Positions 53,062-62,998 of a DNA stretch of 64,000 bases are shown piece by piece. This DNA comes from a bacterium (GTDB taxonomy: Bacteria > Bacillota > Clostridia > Lachnospirales > Lachnospiraceae). Position 1 is the first letter of the stretch, and each line of letters opens with the position of its first letter. A program made the position numbers and the translations under genes. The notes beneath the pieces are model-generated. The model was given only the letters and a program-made list of their open reading frames with translations. It searched no databases and was not told where the DNA came from. The stretch lies in NCBI GenBank assembly GCA_004562765.1, contig SFRL01000012.1, forward strand, positions 1 through 64,000, given 5' to 3'.

Positions 53062-54153
53062 ATGTTATTCGGACAAAAGAAAAACAGGACAAATCCGGCA
53101 GATGGTTTTTCTGCCGGAGCAGATGCCGGAACAGAAAATGGCACATTTTCAGAAATGCCGGGTGGAAAAAAGAAAAAGAAGTTTTCGGCGGCAAAGATGG
53201 GCAGGAACATGGTGTTTATTCTGCTTGCGCTTGTCATCGTGTATGTGATAGGTGGCAGTGTGTACACGCTGCGGGAAAATGAGTATGCGGTCGTTACGAC
53301 CTTCGGTGTACCGACAGTTGTCGGGGAGCCGGGCATGCATGTGAAGATACCGTTTGCGCAGGAGATGACCCGCGTGCCGAAGACCATCAACGGATTTTCC
53401 ATCGGCTATGACAGGGAGACCAATGAGTCCATTGACGCGGAATCATTTATGATCACGCGCGATTACAACTTTGTGAATGTAGATTTTTATGCGGAGTACC
53501 GCGTGACAGATCCGGTGAAGTATATGTACCATTCCGAAGACCCTGTGGCGATCTTAAAAATGCTCACCCAGAGCTATATCCGTGATACGATCGGACTGTA
53601 TGATGTGGACAGCGTCATCACCACCGGAAAAAATGAGATTCAGGCTTCTATTAAAGAGAAGATCATGACACGCCTGGATCAGGAGGATCTTGGTATCCAG
53701 CTTGTGAACATTACGATCCAGGATGCAGAGCCGCCCACTGCGGAGGTCATCGATGCATTTAAGAATGTGGAAAATGCAAAGCAGGGCAAGGAGACATCCA
53801 TCAACAAAGCCAATCAGAAGCGCAACGAGGACATTCCTGCGGCGCGCGCAAAGGTGGATGAGACGTTAAAGACCGCAAACGCAAAGGCGGAGGAGCGTGT
53901 CAACGAGGCAAAGGGTCAGGTGGCCCGTCTCAACGAGTTGTATTCCGAGTATAAGAAATACCCGCTCATCACAAAGCAGCGCATGTTCTACGAGACGATG
54001 GAGGACATTCTGCCCGACATGAAGGTGATCATCACAAAGAGCGACGGAAGCACCCAGACGATGCTTCCGCTGGAGAGCTTCGCAAATGTTGATTTCGGAG
54101 CGTCCAATGCAGAACAGACCGAGGCAGGAGGTGTGGCAAATGAAGAAAACTAG
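53062..54153 (+). CDS. hflK: HflK-like SPFH/prohibitin-domain protein
   Basis: 363 residues. A basic cytoplasmic N-terminus (KKKKKFSAAK), one membrane anchor (about 52-72) and an SPFH domain with VYTLRENEYAVVTTFGVPTVVGEPGMHVKIPFAQEM. A charged coiled-coil region follows (about 235-300). HflK and HflC form membrane complexes that restrain FtsH protease and organise membrane. The C-terminus overlaps the hflC start by 14 nt. GGGGAGAGG precedes the ATG. Confidence 0.9.
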   Translation: MLFGQKKNRTNPADGFSAGADAGTENGTFSEMPGGKKKKKFSAAKMGRNMVFILLALVIVYVIGGSVYTLRENEYAVVTTFGVPTVVGEPGMHVKIPFAQEMTRVPKTINGFSIGYDRETNESIDAESFMITRDYNFVNVDFYAEYRVTDPVKYMYHSEDPVAILKMLTQSYIRDTIGLYDVDSVITTGKNEIQASIKEKIMTRLDQEDLGIQLVNITIQDAEPPTAEVIDAFKNVENAKQGKETSINKANQKRNEDIPAARAKVDETLKTANAKAEERVNEAKGQVARLNELYSEYKKYPLITKQRMFYETMEDILPDMKVIITKSDGSTQTMLPLESFANVDFGASNAEQTEAGGVANEEN

Positions 54154-55015
54154 TGGAAAGAAATGGATACTGGCTGTCCTTGTCGTGGTGCTGATCGTGC
54201 TTGGCGGCTCCTGTATGGTGGTGACGAATCCGAATGAGTATGCAGTTGTCAAACAGTTTGGAAAGATCGTTTCCGTCAAAGAAAATGCGGGGCTGAGTGT
54301 GAAGGTGCCCTTTATCCAGCACGTGGAAAAGATCGAGAAGGAAGTGCTTCTTTACGATCTGGCTGTGAGCGATGTCATGACAAAGGATAAAAAATCCATG
54401 ATCGCCGATTGTTTTGTACTGTGGGAGATCAATGATCCCATCAAGTACACGCAGACGCTGAGCGCCCAGAAGAGCAATGCGGAATACCGCATCAATACGA
54501 TCGTTTACAACAGTCTGAAAAACGTGATCAGTTCCCTCTCTCAGGAAGAAGTCATCAGCGGACGAGACGGAGAACTGGCGGCTTCCATCAAAAACAATAT
54601 CGGAGATACCTTAAATCAGTACGGCATCACGTTGCTGGCCGTGGAGACAAAATCGCTGGATCTGCCGGATGAGAACAAGGCGGCTGTCTATGAGCGTATG
54701 ATCTCTGAGCGAAATAATATCGCAGCCACCTACAAGGCAGAGGGCGAGGAGGAAGCAAAGGAGATCTCCAACAATACAAAGGCGGAGATCACGATCATGC
54801 AGTCTGAGGCAGACGCACAGGCGGAGGAGATCGTTGCAAAAGGCGAAGCGGAATACATGCGTATCTTAAGTGACGCGTATAATAACGAGGAAAAGGCAGA
54901 TTTCTATCTGTTTTTGCGTTCTCTGGATGCGGCAAAGGCCACGATGAAGGGCGACAACAAGACGCTCATCATTGACGAGACTTCACCGCTGGCAGATATC
55001 TTTTACGGTAGGTAG
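54140..55015 (+). CDS. hflC: HflC-like SPFH/prohibitin-domain protein
   Basis: 291 residues. One N-terminal membrane segment (about 9-27), then VVTNPNEYAVVKQFGKIVSVKENAGLSVKVPFIQHVEKI of the SPFH domain, and the HflC-typical MISERNNIAATYKAEGEEEAKEI coiled coil. The tail FLRSLDAAKATMKGDNKTLIIDETSPLADIFY is diagnostic for HflC. AGGAGG 8 nt before ATG 54140 sets the start inside hflK, indicating coupled translation. Confidence 0.93.
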   Translation: MKKTSGKKWILAVLVVVLIVLGGSCMVVTNPNEYAVVKQFGKIVSVKENAGLSVKVPFIQHVEKIEKEVLLYDLAVSDVMTKDKKSMIADCFVLWEINDPIKYTQTLSAQKSNAEYRINTIVYNSLKNVISSLSQEEVISGRDGELAASIKNNIGDTLNQYGITLLAVETKSLDLPDENKAAVYERMISERNNIAATYKAEGEEEAKEISNNTKAEITIMQSEADAQAEEIVAKGEAEYMRILSDAYNNEEKADFYLFLRSLDAAKATMKGDNKTLIIDETSPLADIFYGR

Positions 55016-55023
55016 GTGTGAAA

Positions 55024-55060
55024 CCGGCCGGGGTGTATACTTCGGTCGGGTGTTTTTGCT
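55024..55060 (+). terminator. Terminator after hflC
   Basis: CCGGCCG / CGGTCGG stem (one G-U) with a 12-nt loop, followed by GTGTTTTT. Confidence 0.65.
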
Positions 55061-55086
55061 TGAATAGGAAATAAAGGGGAAAACAG

Positions 55087-56058
55087 ATGGCTTCGTATGA
55101 AATTGTTGAACAGATCCTTGCGGAGGTCAGAAAGATGGTCTCCGGAAAGGATACTTGTATCGAAAAGGCTTTTGCAGCGATGCTGGCGGGAGGTCATATA
55201 TTGATCGAGGATGTGCCCGGCGTGGGAAAAACCACGCTGGCACTTGCTTTTTCCGCTGCAATGTCACTGAATAATCACAGAATGCAGTTTACACCGGATG
55301 TGTTGCCCGCGGATATTCTGGGCTTTACGATGTATGATAAGAAAAAAGGCGAGTTTTTCTACCGGGAGGGTGCGATCATGTGCAACCTCTTTTTGGCTGA
55401 TGAGATCAATCGTACTTCACCAAAGACACAGTCTGCCCTCCTGGAGGTCATGGAGGAGCGCCGGGTGACGGTGGACGGCATCGGACATGAAGTGCCGGAG
55501 CCGTTTTTGGTCATTGCGACGGAAAATCCGAAGGGAAGTGCGGGAACGCAGCTTTTACCCGAGTCACAGCTGGACCGTTTCATGATCTGTATGAGTATGG
55601 GATACCCTGATTTTGACAGCGAGGTGCTGATCGCGCAGGGCAAGAGTAACCGCAACGGCGTGGAGCAGATCCGACCGGTCATCAATGCGCAGGAGCTGGT
55701 TGAACTGCAGTGTGAGGCGGATGCAGTCTATGTACATGAGAGCATTTATGAATATGTGACAAGACTGATCGTTGCCACGCGGGAAAATGACTATATTGAT
55801 CTGGGGGTCAGTCCCAGAGGCACGATCGCCTGTGTGCGCATGGCAAAGGCGTGGGCCTTTGTGCATGGCAGGGATTATGTGCTTCCGGAGGATGTGACGG
55901 ATGTCTTTTTCGATGTGACGGCACACCGGATCGTACTGAATACGAAGGCGCGTGTAGCAAAACTCACGCCGGCACAGGTGTTGGGTGAGATCACGGAGAA
56001 AGTTTCAAGACCGACATCGTTTATTCCGTCTGAGACACACAGGAGAAAAAGATCATGA
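55087..56058 (+). CDS. MoxR-family AAA+ ATPase
   Basis: 323 residues. Walker A GVGKTT (Lys about 48), Walker B LFLADEINRTSPKTQSALLEVMEE and sensor ATENPKGSAGTQLLPESQLDRFM are those of MoxR. The C-terminal lid carries SPRGTIACVRMAKAWAFVHGRDYVLPEDV. MoxR ATPases act as chaperones with DUF58 and transglutaminase-type partners, both encoded next. Overlaps the DUF58 gene by 4 nt. Confidence 0.94.
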   Translation: MASYEIVEQILAEVRKMVSGKDTCIEKAFAAMLAGGHILIEDVPGVGKTTLALAFSAAMSLNNHRMQFTPDVLPADILGFTMYDKKKGEFFYREGAIMCNLFLADEINRTSPKTQSALLEVMEERRVTVDGIGHEVPEPFLVIATENPKGSAGTQLLPESQLDRFMICMSMGYPDFDSEVLIAQGKSNRNGVEQIRPVINAQELVELQCEADAVYVHESIYEYVTRLIVATRENDYIDLGVSPRGTIACVRMAKAWAFVHGRDYVLPEDVTDVFFDVTAHRIVLNTKARVAKLTPAQVLGEITEKVSRPTSFIPSETHRRKRS

Positions 56059-57158
56059 TACATCTGATCATGGCAGTACTGCTGACCGTGTTTTTGTTAT
56101 ATGTGGCTGCACTTTATGAGAGTACCGCGCTTGCCATTTTGGCATTCCTTCTGGCAGGACTGGTTGCTGCGGCTTTTTTGCTGGTGCTCTGGAGGCTGAC
56201 GGCACTGGATGTGGATCTTGCGATACCGATGACGCTGGCTGAGAGCGGTCGTCCGGTCGGTGTGCGTTTCACGATGCGGGCAAAACGCAGACTGCTCGGA
56301 AAGACCCGGGTGCGCGTGAAAGTGGAGGGACGGCAGCTGCCCGGAAAAAGGGGCAGGCGCAAATGGATCGAGTTGACGGCGCCTTCTTTCGGGGAAGTAT
56401 CGGAGCGAAAAGAAGTGACGATGGATTGTGCAGGCGGATATGAGTATCGCCTGCGCCGGGTGCGTGTCTACGATTGGACCGGCTGGTTTTACCTGACAAA
56501 GCGGGTGAACCGGTCTGCGACCACGCAATTGCTGCCACAGGTCCACGAGCTGCCGTTGCAATTATCGGGAGCGGTGAAAAATTTTCTCGGAGAGTCGGAG
56601 ATCTACGATGATCTGCGGGGCGGAACGGACAATTCGGAAGTATTTCAGATCCGGGAGTATGTGCCCGGGGACAGGCTGCAGAATATTCACTGGAAGCTGT
56701 CTGCAAAGTCAGACGATCTGATGGTGAGAGAACACAGTCTGCCGAAGGGTTGCGGTATCGTTCTTCTGCTTGGATCCAAAGGGATCGAAAAGAGCAGGCC
56801 TGCGCAGCGCGACCGTTTTTTACAGATTGCAGCCTCTGTTTCCTTTGCGCTGGTGGATGCAGGGTGTCCGCATATTGTGAGCTGGTATGATGATGTGACC
56901 GGTGACCCGGTGCGCATGCGCGTGGACGATGAGGAGAGCTTTTATGAGTGGCAGCTGCGGTATCTGTTGGCTCAGGTGAAGGGTTCGGATGTGGATACGG
57001 AGGAGCGCTATCTGAAGAAATATCGAAGCGAGGCGTGTCTGCACCGGTTAAGGATAGAGCCTGATCTGAGCGTGTATCTGGACGGAAAACAATGGCATTC
57101 GTTTGCAAAAAAGGGTAATCTTGGGGAAGCGCTGGGCGCGTTACAGTTGTATTTATAG
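56055..57158 (+). CDS. DUF58-domain protein with N-terminal membrane segments
   Basis: 367 residues. Two membrane segments at the N-terminus (about 2-20 and 25-48), then a beta-rich region and the DUF58 signature VFQIREYVPGDRLQNIHWKLSAKSDDLMVREHSLPKG (about 196-232). DUF58 proteins are usual partners of MoxR and may carry a vWA-like fold. ATG overlaps the preceding stop, indicating tight coupling. Molecular role in the trio is not settled. Confidence 0.9.
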   Translation: MIHLIMAVLLTVFLLYVAALYESTALAILAFLLAGLVAAAFLLVLWRLTALDVDLAIPMTLAESGRPVGVRFTMRAKRRLLGKTRVRVKVEGRQLPGKRGRRKWIELTAPSFGEVSERKEVTMDCAGGYEYRLRRVRVYDWTGWFYLTKRVNRSATTQLLPQVHELPLQLSGAVKNFLGESEIYDDLRGGTDNSEVFQIREYVPGDRLQNIHWKLSAKSDDLMVREHSLPKGCGIVLLLGSKGIEKSRPAQRDRFLQIAASVSFALVDAGCPHIVSWYDDVTGDPVRMRVDDEESFYEWQLRYLLAQVKGSDVDTEERYLKKYRSEACLHRLRIEPDLSVYLDGKQWHSFAKKGNLGEALGALQLYL

Positions 57159-57164
57159 ATTGAA

Positions 57165-59741
57165 ATGATGATGAGACATGGAATTCGATGGGAACAGGAA
57201 AAGAGACATGGCGGACATTCCTTACATCCGCAACTGCAAAGAGGCTGGTATGATTGCCTGCTTCTTTTTTGCGGTACGCTTTTTTGTCTGGTAAGCGCAT
57301 ATCTTCAGCTGATAAAATTACTGGGCAATATGCGTGGCCCATTGCTTCCGGAGCATGCATGGAAGTATATTTTGTCTGCCCTGGCGGTTCTGGCAGTGTG
57401 TTACGGAAGCGGTGTGCTGAGACGAGGCTGGATGCGGATGCTGCCGCTGCTTCCTGTGGCAGCGTTTGTTTTGTATTATTATCCGAGGCATCATCTGGAA
57501 ATAGAGGATGGCATTTTATATCTTTTGCGCAAGTATGTGGCACAGATCTGCAGATACTATGATTGTGTGATCCTGTTTCCAAAGGGTATCAGAGAGCAAT
57601 CGCCGATGGCGCTGCTATTTTGGCTGATGATCGTGGTGATCTGCCTGTTTGTGCTGGCGGCAGCCGTGCAGAGGATGGAGTTGATGACTGTTTTACCGCT
57701 TGCGATGCTCATCGCCGGGATCGCGGTCGGTCTGGTGCCGGGCTGGCAGAGCATGCTGTTTTTGTTTGCAGGTCTGATCGTGCTGCGTATGTATCAGGTG
57801 CATGCACCGGAACGGTTATCTGTGCGTGCGGCGCAGTTGGCGGTACTTCTTTGCGTGTGTATCCTGACAGGAGCGGTGCTGTCGGGGAAGGCAGAGCATG
57901 TGGTTGCAAAGCACGACGCAATGATGGAGCGGCAGTTGGCGCTGGAGGATGCAGTCCTGGCGCTTCCGGTGTGGGATCTGTTTGCGCAGGACGGGACGGT
58001 AACGAACGATGCGCCTCTCGGTAAAGGCAGAGAAGTGCTTTCCATCTCTCTGTCAGATAACCCGACAGAAAATGTATATTTAAAGACATACGCGGCAGAC
58101 TGTTATGAAAACGGCAGATGGAGTGTGCGTGCGGAAACATTTGCGCAGGCTGCGTCAGAGCAGGGAATGACGGTGCAGGAAGCGGGCGAAAAAATATGGA
58201 ATCTTTCCCGGGAGGCGGGAGCACAGATACTGGAACCTGAGGATGGAAGAGACGCCATCGGAAATATCGCGATGGCATTGCCAAAGGAGTATGATTACAC
58301 GATCACCTGCCGTAATTTTGGAAAGACAGCTCCGCTGCCTTATTTGAGCAGGATTCCGGAGGAATTGACGATGGATGGTGACACGGCAGCGGAAAAGCCA
58401 TGGACGAAGCGAAGCTACAGTGGCAGTCTGGTGATGGGAGGCAGTAAGTCTGATCCTCTGACCGATTATCTTGTAACTTATTATATGATGGTGCTGTGGC
58501 CTGAGCAGACGATCAGTATCAGCAAACTGAAGGAAACATTGAATACGGAAGGCAAGGAGTTGTGGTATTCTGATCTTGTATGGGAACAGTGCGCGGATGC
58601 GGCGATATCCGTGCCTGCTGAGCAGTGGCTGGACGGTTTTCTGGATCAGATCGGATGGGAGAAGGCCTGTGAATTCCGGGCATACTTTTCCACTTTGCAT
58701 GAGGGGGAGAATCTGGCGATGACAAATGCGATGCGCTTGTCCTATGTACCGATGATGCAAGCGTTTTTGCAGTATTTTGGCACCTACAGCAGAGATCTTG
58801 ACCCACTGCCTGCGGGTGCGGATCCCGTTGACTACTTTTTGAATACCTCCGGGGAGGGCTATTGTGTACACTTTGCCTCAGCAGCAACACTGATACTGCA
58901 GGCGATGGGTATTCCGGCCCGTTATGCCAGCGGCTATGTCGTGTTTCCGAAGGACTTTCAGAAGACAGGAGATGGATATACTGCGGTCGTGACCGATGCG
59001 CGCGCCCATGCATGGGTAGAAGTGTATTTAGACGGGTTCGGCTGGGTACCCTATGAGGTGACACCCGGTTTTTCCGGTGCGGAGGCACCCGGTGAACAGA
59101 CAACGGATACCGATCAGGAGGCAGAAAAAAGGGAACAGGCGAAACCGGATACACCGGTTCCGGATGCAGATAAGCAGGAGGATGAAAAGACTGCTGATGA
59201 TAAGCAGGATAAAGAGATCGATCCCGTCACAGGTGTGACAGACCGGGCAGATGATCCCTACAGCGGACTGTTGGAAACAGAACTGCTTGGATGGACGATC
59301 GCACAGTGGCTGTATCTGCTGATCGGTCTGCTCGCCGCGTATTTTGCGGTCTGCCTGATCGCAGACCGCGTTCGCATGTATGACAGGAAACAGGAGCAGC
59401 GGATCCGTCAGGAGATCACGGATGGACATTACCGAAAGGCGATCCTCCGGATCAATCGGCGTATGTACCGGATGCTTGCCCGGCGGGAACTTCTGATTGG
59501 CAGAAGGATCAGGGATGACCTGCGCTACTATCGTGCATTGCGGTGGTTTTCTGCACTTCGTGAAGCGGCGGTGAATGCGGATCTGTATATGAAACTTGTC
59601 AGACAGGCATATTTTTCCAAAGACGAAATGCGCGCTGAGGATGCCGAAATGGTATATGAGATCTATCAGCGCTGCAGATTGAAACGAAAGGAACGGTTAA
59701 CGAAAGCAAATGGAACTGATATTTTCAGAATTGACATATGA
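57165..59741 (+). CDS. TgpA-like membrane protein with transglutaminase domain
   Basis: 858 residues. About seven N-terminal membrane segments precede an extracellular part. The transglutaminase-like core has GEGYCVHFASAATLILQAMGIPARYASGYVV with catalytic Cys567, AHAWVEVYLDGFGW with His615 and Asp623. A Lys/Asp/Glu-rich linker (about 650-695) and one more membrane span precede a cytosolic C-terminus. Third member of the MoxR-DUF58-TgpA trio. Start uncertain: three consecutive Met codons begin at 57165 and no strong Shine-Dalgarno is visible. The last 32 nt overlap the next gene. Confidence 0.9.
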   Translation: MMMRHGIRWEQEKRHGGHSLHPQLQRGWYDCLLLFCGTLFCLVSAYLQLIKLLGNMRGPLLPEHAWKYILSALAVLAVCYGSGVLRRGWMRMLPLLPVAAFVLYYYPRHHLEIEDGILYLLRKYVAQICRYYDCVILFPKGIREQSPMALLFWLMIVVICLFVLAAAVQRMELMTVLPLAMLIAGIAVGLVPGWQSMLFLFAGLIVLRMYQVHAPERLSVRAAQLAVLLCVCILTGAVLSGKAEHVVAKHDAMMERQLALEDAVLALPVWDLFAQDGTVTNDAPLGKGREVLSISLSDNPTENVYLKTYAADCYENGRWSVRAETFAQAASEQGMTVQEAGEKIWNLSREAGAQILEPEDGRDAIGNIAMALPKEYDYTITCRNFGKTAPLPYLSRIPEELTMDGDTAAEKPWTKRSYSGSLVMGGSKSDPLTDYLVTYYMMVLWPEQTISISKLKETLNTEGKELWYSDLVWEQCADAAISVPAEQWLDGFLDQIGWEKACEFRAYFSTLHEGENLAMTNAMRLSYVPMMQAFLQYFGTYSRDLDPLPAGADPVDYFLNTSGEGYCVHFASAATLILQAMGIPARYASGYVVFPKDFQKTGDGYTAVVTDARAHAWVEVYLDGFGWVPYEVTPGFSGAEAPGEQTTDTDQEAEKREQAKPDTPVPDADKQEDEKTADDKQDKEIDPVTGVTDRADDPYSGLLETELLGWTIAQWLYLLIGLLAAYFAVCLIADRVRMYDRKQEQRIRQEITDGHYRKAILRINRRMYRMLARRELLIGRRIRDDLRYYRALRWFSALREAAVNADLYMKLVRQAYFSKDEMRAEDAEMVYEIYQRCRLKRKERLTKANGTDIFRIDI

Positions 59742-61434
59742 GACACAGGAATGGGTGACAAAAAAGCTACGGGAGGACGGAAGGGCGCTCTGCGAGTATA
59801 CATTTGCCTCCAACTATGCATGGAGCCCGTATTTCAAACTGCGTCTGGCCCGATTGGGAGAAAGCGGTATCTTCCGTTACATGGGAGAAACGCATGATCT
59901 GTACAGCTTTCCCTTTGGCGGCAGCGAGGAGGATAAGCGCGCGTTGTTGGAACAGGTCATGGAGTTGTGTGAAAAAGAGGGAGAGACACTGGAGCTTTCA
60001 TTGATCTCCCGTACGGACTATGAATGTCTGCGCCGCTGGTATCCGGGGCAGTTTCTCATGGCGGCGAACCGGGATATGAGTGACTATATCTATGAGCGTG
60101 AAAAGCTGGTAAAGCTGCCGGGGAAAAAATATCACGGAAAGCGCAACCACATTGCCCGCTTTATGGATGCGGAGGACTGGAATTACGAGGCGATCACGGA
60201 TGAAAACCGCATGGATGCGAAGTCGATGATGGATGAGTGGAGAGAACGGCGCGCGGATGTGTGGAATGTGGAACTGGAGCAGGAATTCGGGGCGATGACA
60301 ACCGCGCTTTTGGAGATGGAACAGCTCGGTCTCGTCGGCGGTCTTTTGCGCAAGGCAGGACGTGTGGTGGCTCTTGCCATAGGGGAGCCGCTGAATCAGG
60401 ACACCTTTGTCGTGCATTACGAAAAGGCATTTGCGGATGTTCAGGGGGCTTATCCGATGATCAATCAGCAGTTTGCCGAGCATGCGGCGGAGGGATTTAC
60501 CTATATTGACCGGGAGGAGGACACCGGGGATCCGGGCCTTCGCAAGGCGAAGCTGTCCTACCAGCCCTGCAGACTGGAGGAAAAATATACCGCGATCAAA
60601 AGTGAGGTAGTGTTTGCAAATACGGACGATGCGCAGACTGCGGCAGAAGTGTGCGCGCTTTGGAAAAACTGTTTTCAGGACGGGGATTTTTCAGAGTTTT
60701 ATTTAAAAGAGCGGGCGACGGCGGACAATATGCTTGTGATCTACCGGGACGGAAAGCCGGTGTCCATGGCAAGCTTTCTTCCGGCGGTCTACCATACGGA
60801 AAAAGGCGCCATACCGGTGCGCTATGTATATGCGGTGGCAACGCTGCCGGAGTATCGCAGACAGGGACTTGCAAAAAAGATCCTCATTTGTGGCAGTGAA
60901 CTGTGGGATGAGCCGCTGGTGCTCTGCCCGGCGGACGAGCATCTGTATCGTTATTACGGGAAAATGGGGTTTGCGTGTGCCTTTCGCAGTGAGAATGTCG
61001 GAGCAAGACTTTCGGCTGCAAAAAACTGCTGCTGGAATTTTCATCTGGAGCAGGCAGATCCGGAAACCTATGCGGCTGTGCGTGAGAAATATCTGTCTGA
61101 GCGGAAGCATGCGTACCTGAGCTGGGATGTACAGGCGATCGCATTTGCGTTTGCGGCAAATGAGCGTGAGGGTGGTCGTAACCTGTTCTTTGTGCCGGAG
61201 TCGGTGCCGGAGAAAAAGGAACTTCTGATGTATACGTCGGAGGGAAAGGAACTGGTGATCATAGAGACGACACTGCCGGAAGAAGTGTTATCCCGGCTTC
61301 TGCCGGAACTTTTGGCAGAAACCGGAACAAAACAGGTGCGCTATGAGATTCCGGGCGGCATGATCCTTCTGCCGGAGCGGCTGACCGGATTTGAAGTGCC
61401 CACAGACGGGTATCTGAATCTGACGCTGGACTAA
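59710..61434 (+). CDS. DUF2156 (LPG-synthase C-terminal-like) domain fused to GNAT domain
   Basis: 574 residues. Residues 1-290 match the DUF2156 type: YTFASNYAWSPYFKLRLAR, LPGKKYHGKRNHIARFM and INQQFAEHAAEGFTYIDREEDTGDPGLRKAKLSYQP, seen in the catalytic half of MprF and in free-standing homologues. A GNAT motif follows at about 375-425 (YVYAVATLPEYRRQGLAKKIL). A C-terminal portion of about 130 residues is unassigned. It may use aminoacyl-tRNA or acyl-CoA donors to modify lipids, peptidoglycan or proteins. ATG lies 32 nt inside the transglutaminase gene. Confidence 0.82.
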   Translation: MELIFSELTYETQEWVTKKLREDGRALCEYTFASNYAWSPYFKLRLARLGESGIFRYMGETHDLYSFPFGGSEEDKRALLEQVMELCEKEGETLELSLISRTDYECLRRWYPGQFLMAANRDMSDYIYEREKLVKLPGKKYHGKRNHIARFMDAEDWNYEAITDENRMDAKSMMDEWRERRADVWNVELEQEFGAMTTALLEMEQLGLVGGLLRKAGRVVALAIGEPLNQDTFVVHYEKAFADVQGAYPMINQQFAEHAAEGFTYIDREEDTGDPGLRKAKLSYQPCRLEEKYTAIKSEVVFANTDDAQTAAEVCALWKNCFQDGDFSEFYLKERATADNMLVIYRDGKPVSMASFLPAVYHTEKGAIPVRYVYAVATLPEYRRQGLAKKILICGSELWDEPLVLCPADEHLYRYYGKMGFACAFRSENVGARLSAAKNCCWNFHLEQADPETYAAVREKYLSERKHAYLSWDVQAIAFAFAANEREGGRNLFFVPESVPEKKELLMYTSEGKELVIIETTLPEEVLSRLLPELLAETGTKQVRYEIPGGMILLPERLTGFEVPTDGYLNLTLD

Positions 61435-61471
61435 AAAATGTCACTGCCCGGAAAACTCTGGGCAGTGACAT
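61432..61471 (-). terminator. Terminator of the pyruvate kinase gene
   Basis: ATGTCACTGCCC / GGGCAGTGACAT, a perfect 12-bp stem (61438-61449, 61460-61471). On the minus strand it is followed by six T residues. Confidence 0.9.
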
Positions 61472-61475
61472 GTGA

Positions 61476-62903
61476 TTATGAAAGCGCTTCCACTCGTTGT
61501 ACTTTTATCATATTTGTTGTACCGGAATGACCGAGGGGCACACCGGAGGTGATGACTACGATATCATCCTCTGTGACGTGTCCCTTTTTCTGTGCGCATT
61601 CGACGGCGTGGTTAAACAGATCCAATACATGGTGGCGTTCCTCCATAACGATCGGCGTTACACCCCAGGAGAGGTTCAGCTGTCTTGCCACCCGCGCGCT
61701 TGTGGTGCAGGCGATAATGTCTGACTGCGGGCGGTAGCGGGAGATCATGCGTGCCGCATAACCGGATTTTGTGACGGTCAGGATAGCCCGTGCACCCAGA
61801 TCTAATGCGGTCGTGCATGTCGCGTGGCAGATGGCGTCGGTAATGTCCGGGTTTTCATCTCTGGTGATGGCAAAGAAGCGCTTGCGGTAGTCGATGTCCG
61901 CCTCTGTGCGCTCCGCAATGCGTGCCATTGCCTGTAACGCCTCAACGGGGTAAGCGCCTGCGGCCGTCTCCCCGGAGAGCATGATCGCGCTTGTGCCGTC
62001 GTAGATGGCGTTTGCCACGTCTGTTACCTCCGCACGGGTCGGACGAGGGTTTTTCATCATGGAATCCAGCATCTGTGTTGCCGTGATGACCTGCTTGCCT
62101 GCGGCGTACACTTTCTTGATGATCATTTTCTGGATGATCGGCACTTCCTCCATGGGAATCTCCACGCCCATGTCACCCCGGGCGATCATGATACCGTCGG
62201 AAACTTCGATGATCTCATCAATGTTTTTGACACCTTCATCGTTCTCAATCTTTGCGATGATGGCGATTCCTTCACCGCCATTCTGTTCCAGAAGATGACG
62301 GATCTGCAGCACATCCTCTTTTGTGCGGACGAAGGACGCAGCGATGATGTCCACATCCTGATCAATACCGAAGAGGATATCTTCGCGGTCTTTTTCGCTC
62401 ATGTAGGGAAGTGAGAGATGAACACCGGGCACATTGATGCCTTTATGGTTGCTGAGGGCACCGTCGTTGTGTACCTCACAGACAATATCAGTTCCTTCAA
62501 TGGCAGTCACTTCCATTGAGATCAGACCGTCATCCAGGAGAACGATGGTTCCGACAGACACATCCTGATACAGTTCTTCGCAGGTGATGCCCACAGAGGA
62601 TGCGTCACCGGGCTCATCACTAGTGGTGAGGGTAAAGGTTTGTCCGCGTGTCAGATGCACCTTTCCTTCCTTAAAATTTTTCAGCCGGATCTCAGGCCCT
62701 TTCGTATCCAAGAGAATGGCAACCGGAAGATCTTTCTCACCCCGGATCTTTTTGATGGTGTCCATTCTTTTTTTCTGTTCATTGTGATCACCATGGGAAA
62801 AATTGAAGCGGGCGACATTCATGCCGTTGTCCACAAGCGCTTCGAGAATTCCCGGCTTTTCGGTAGCCGGCCCCATGGTACAGATGATCTTTGTTTTCCT
62901 CAT
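61476..62903 (-). CDS. pyk: Pyruvate kinase
   Basis: 475 residues, the length of the short form without the extra C-terminal PEP-utiliser-like domain. KTKIICTMGPATEKPGIL, MNVARFNFSHGDH, LLDTKGPEIR, IIAKIENDEGVKNIDEI, MIARGDMGVEIP and VITATQMLDSMMKNPRPTRAEVTDVANAI are all present, including the catalytic Lys in AKIEN. Makes pyruvate and ATP from phosphoenolpyruvate. GGAGG precedes the minus-strand start. It faces away from ldh, which uses its product. Confidence 0.96.
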   Translation of the reverse strand: MRKTKIICTMGPATEKPGILEALVDNGMNVARFNFSHGDHNEQKKRMDTIKKIRGEKDLPVAILLDTKGPEIRLKNFKEGKVHLTRGQTFTLTTSDEPGDASSVGITCEELYQDVSVGTIVLLDDGLISMEVTAIEGTDIVCEVHNDGALSNHKGINVPGVHLSLPYMSEKDREDILFGIDQDVDIIAASFVRTKEDVLQIRHLLEQNGGEGIAIIAKIENDEGVKNIDEIIEVSDGIMIARGDMGVEIPMEEVPIIQKMIIKKVYAAGKQVITATQMLDSMMKNPRPTRAEVTDVANAIYDGTSAIMLSGETAAGAYPVEALQAMARIAERTEADIDYRKRFFAITRDENPDITDAICHATCTTALDLGARAILTVTKSGYAARMISRYRPQSDIIACTTSARVARQLNLSWGVTPIVMEERHHVLDLFNHAVECAQKKGHVTEDDIVVITSGVPLGHSGTTNMIKVQRVEALS

Positions 62904-62948
62904 AGGATCATTTACCTCCGCATAAATTAGTTCGTTTTGTACAACCTT

Positions 62949-62976
62949 ATTATAAAGTATGTAGAATTTTTTGCAA
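62949..62976 (-). promoter_or_regulatory. Promoter of the pyruvate kinase gene
   Basis: On the minus strand: TTGCAA (62976-62971), 16 nt, TATAAT (62954-62949). It lies in the 95-nt gap shared with the divergent ldh gene. Confidence 0.65.
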
Positions 62977-62998
62977 GGTATGAAGGAGAATCAAAAAT

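Noticed and set aside
56269..57582. Long minus-strand reading frame of 437 codons opposite the DUF58 and transglutaminase genes
   Set aside because: It is antisense to two well-supported genes, has no ribosome binding site, and its product is Pro/His/Ser/Arg-rich like a GC-biased shadow frame.
62904..62998. Rex site between pyk and ldh
   Set aside because: No TTGTTAA...TTAACAA-like element is present; TTGCAA there is part of the pyk promoter.
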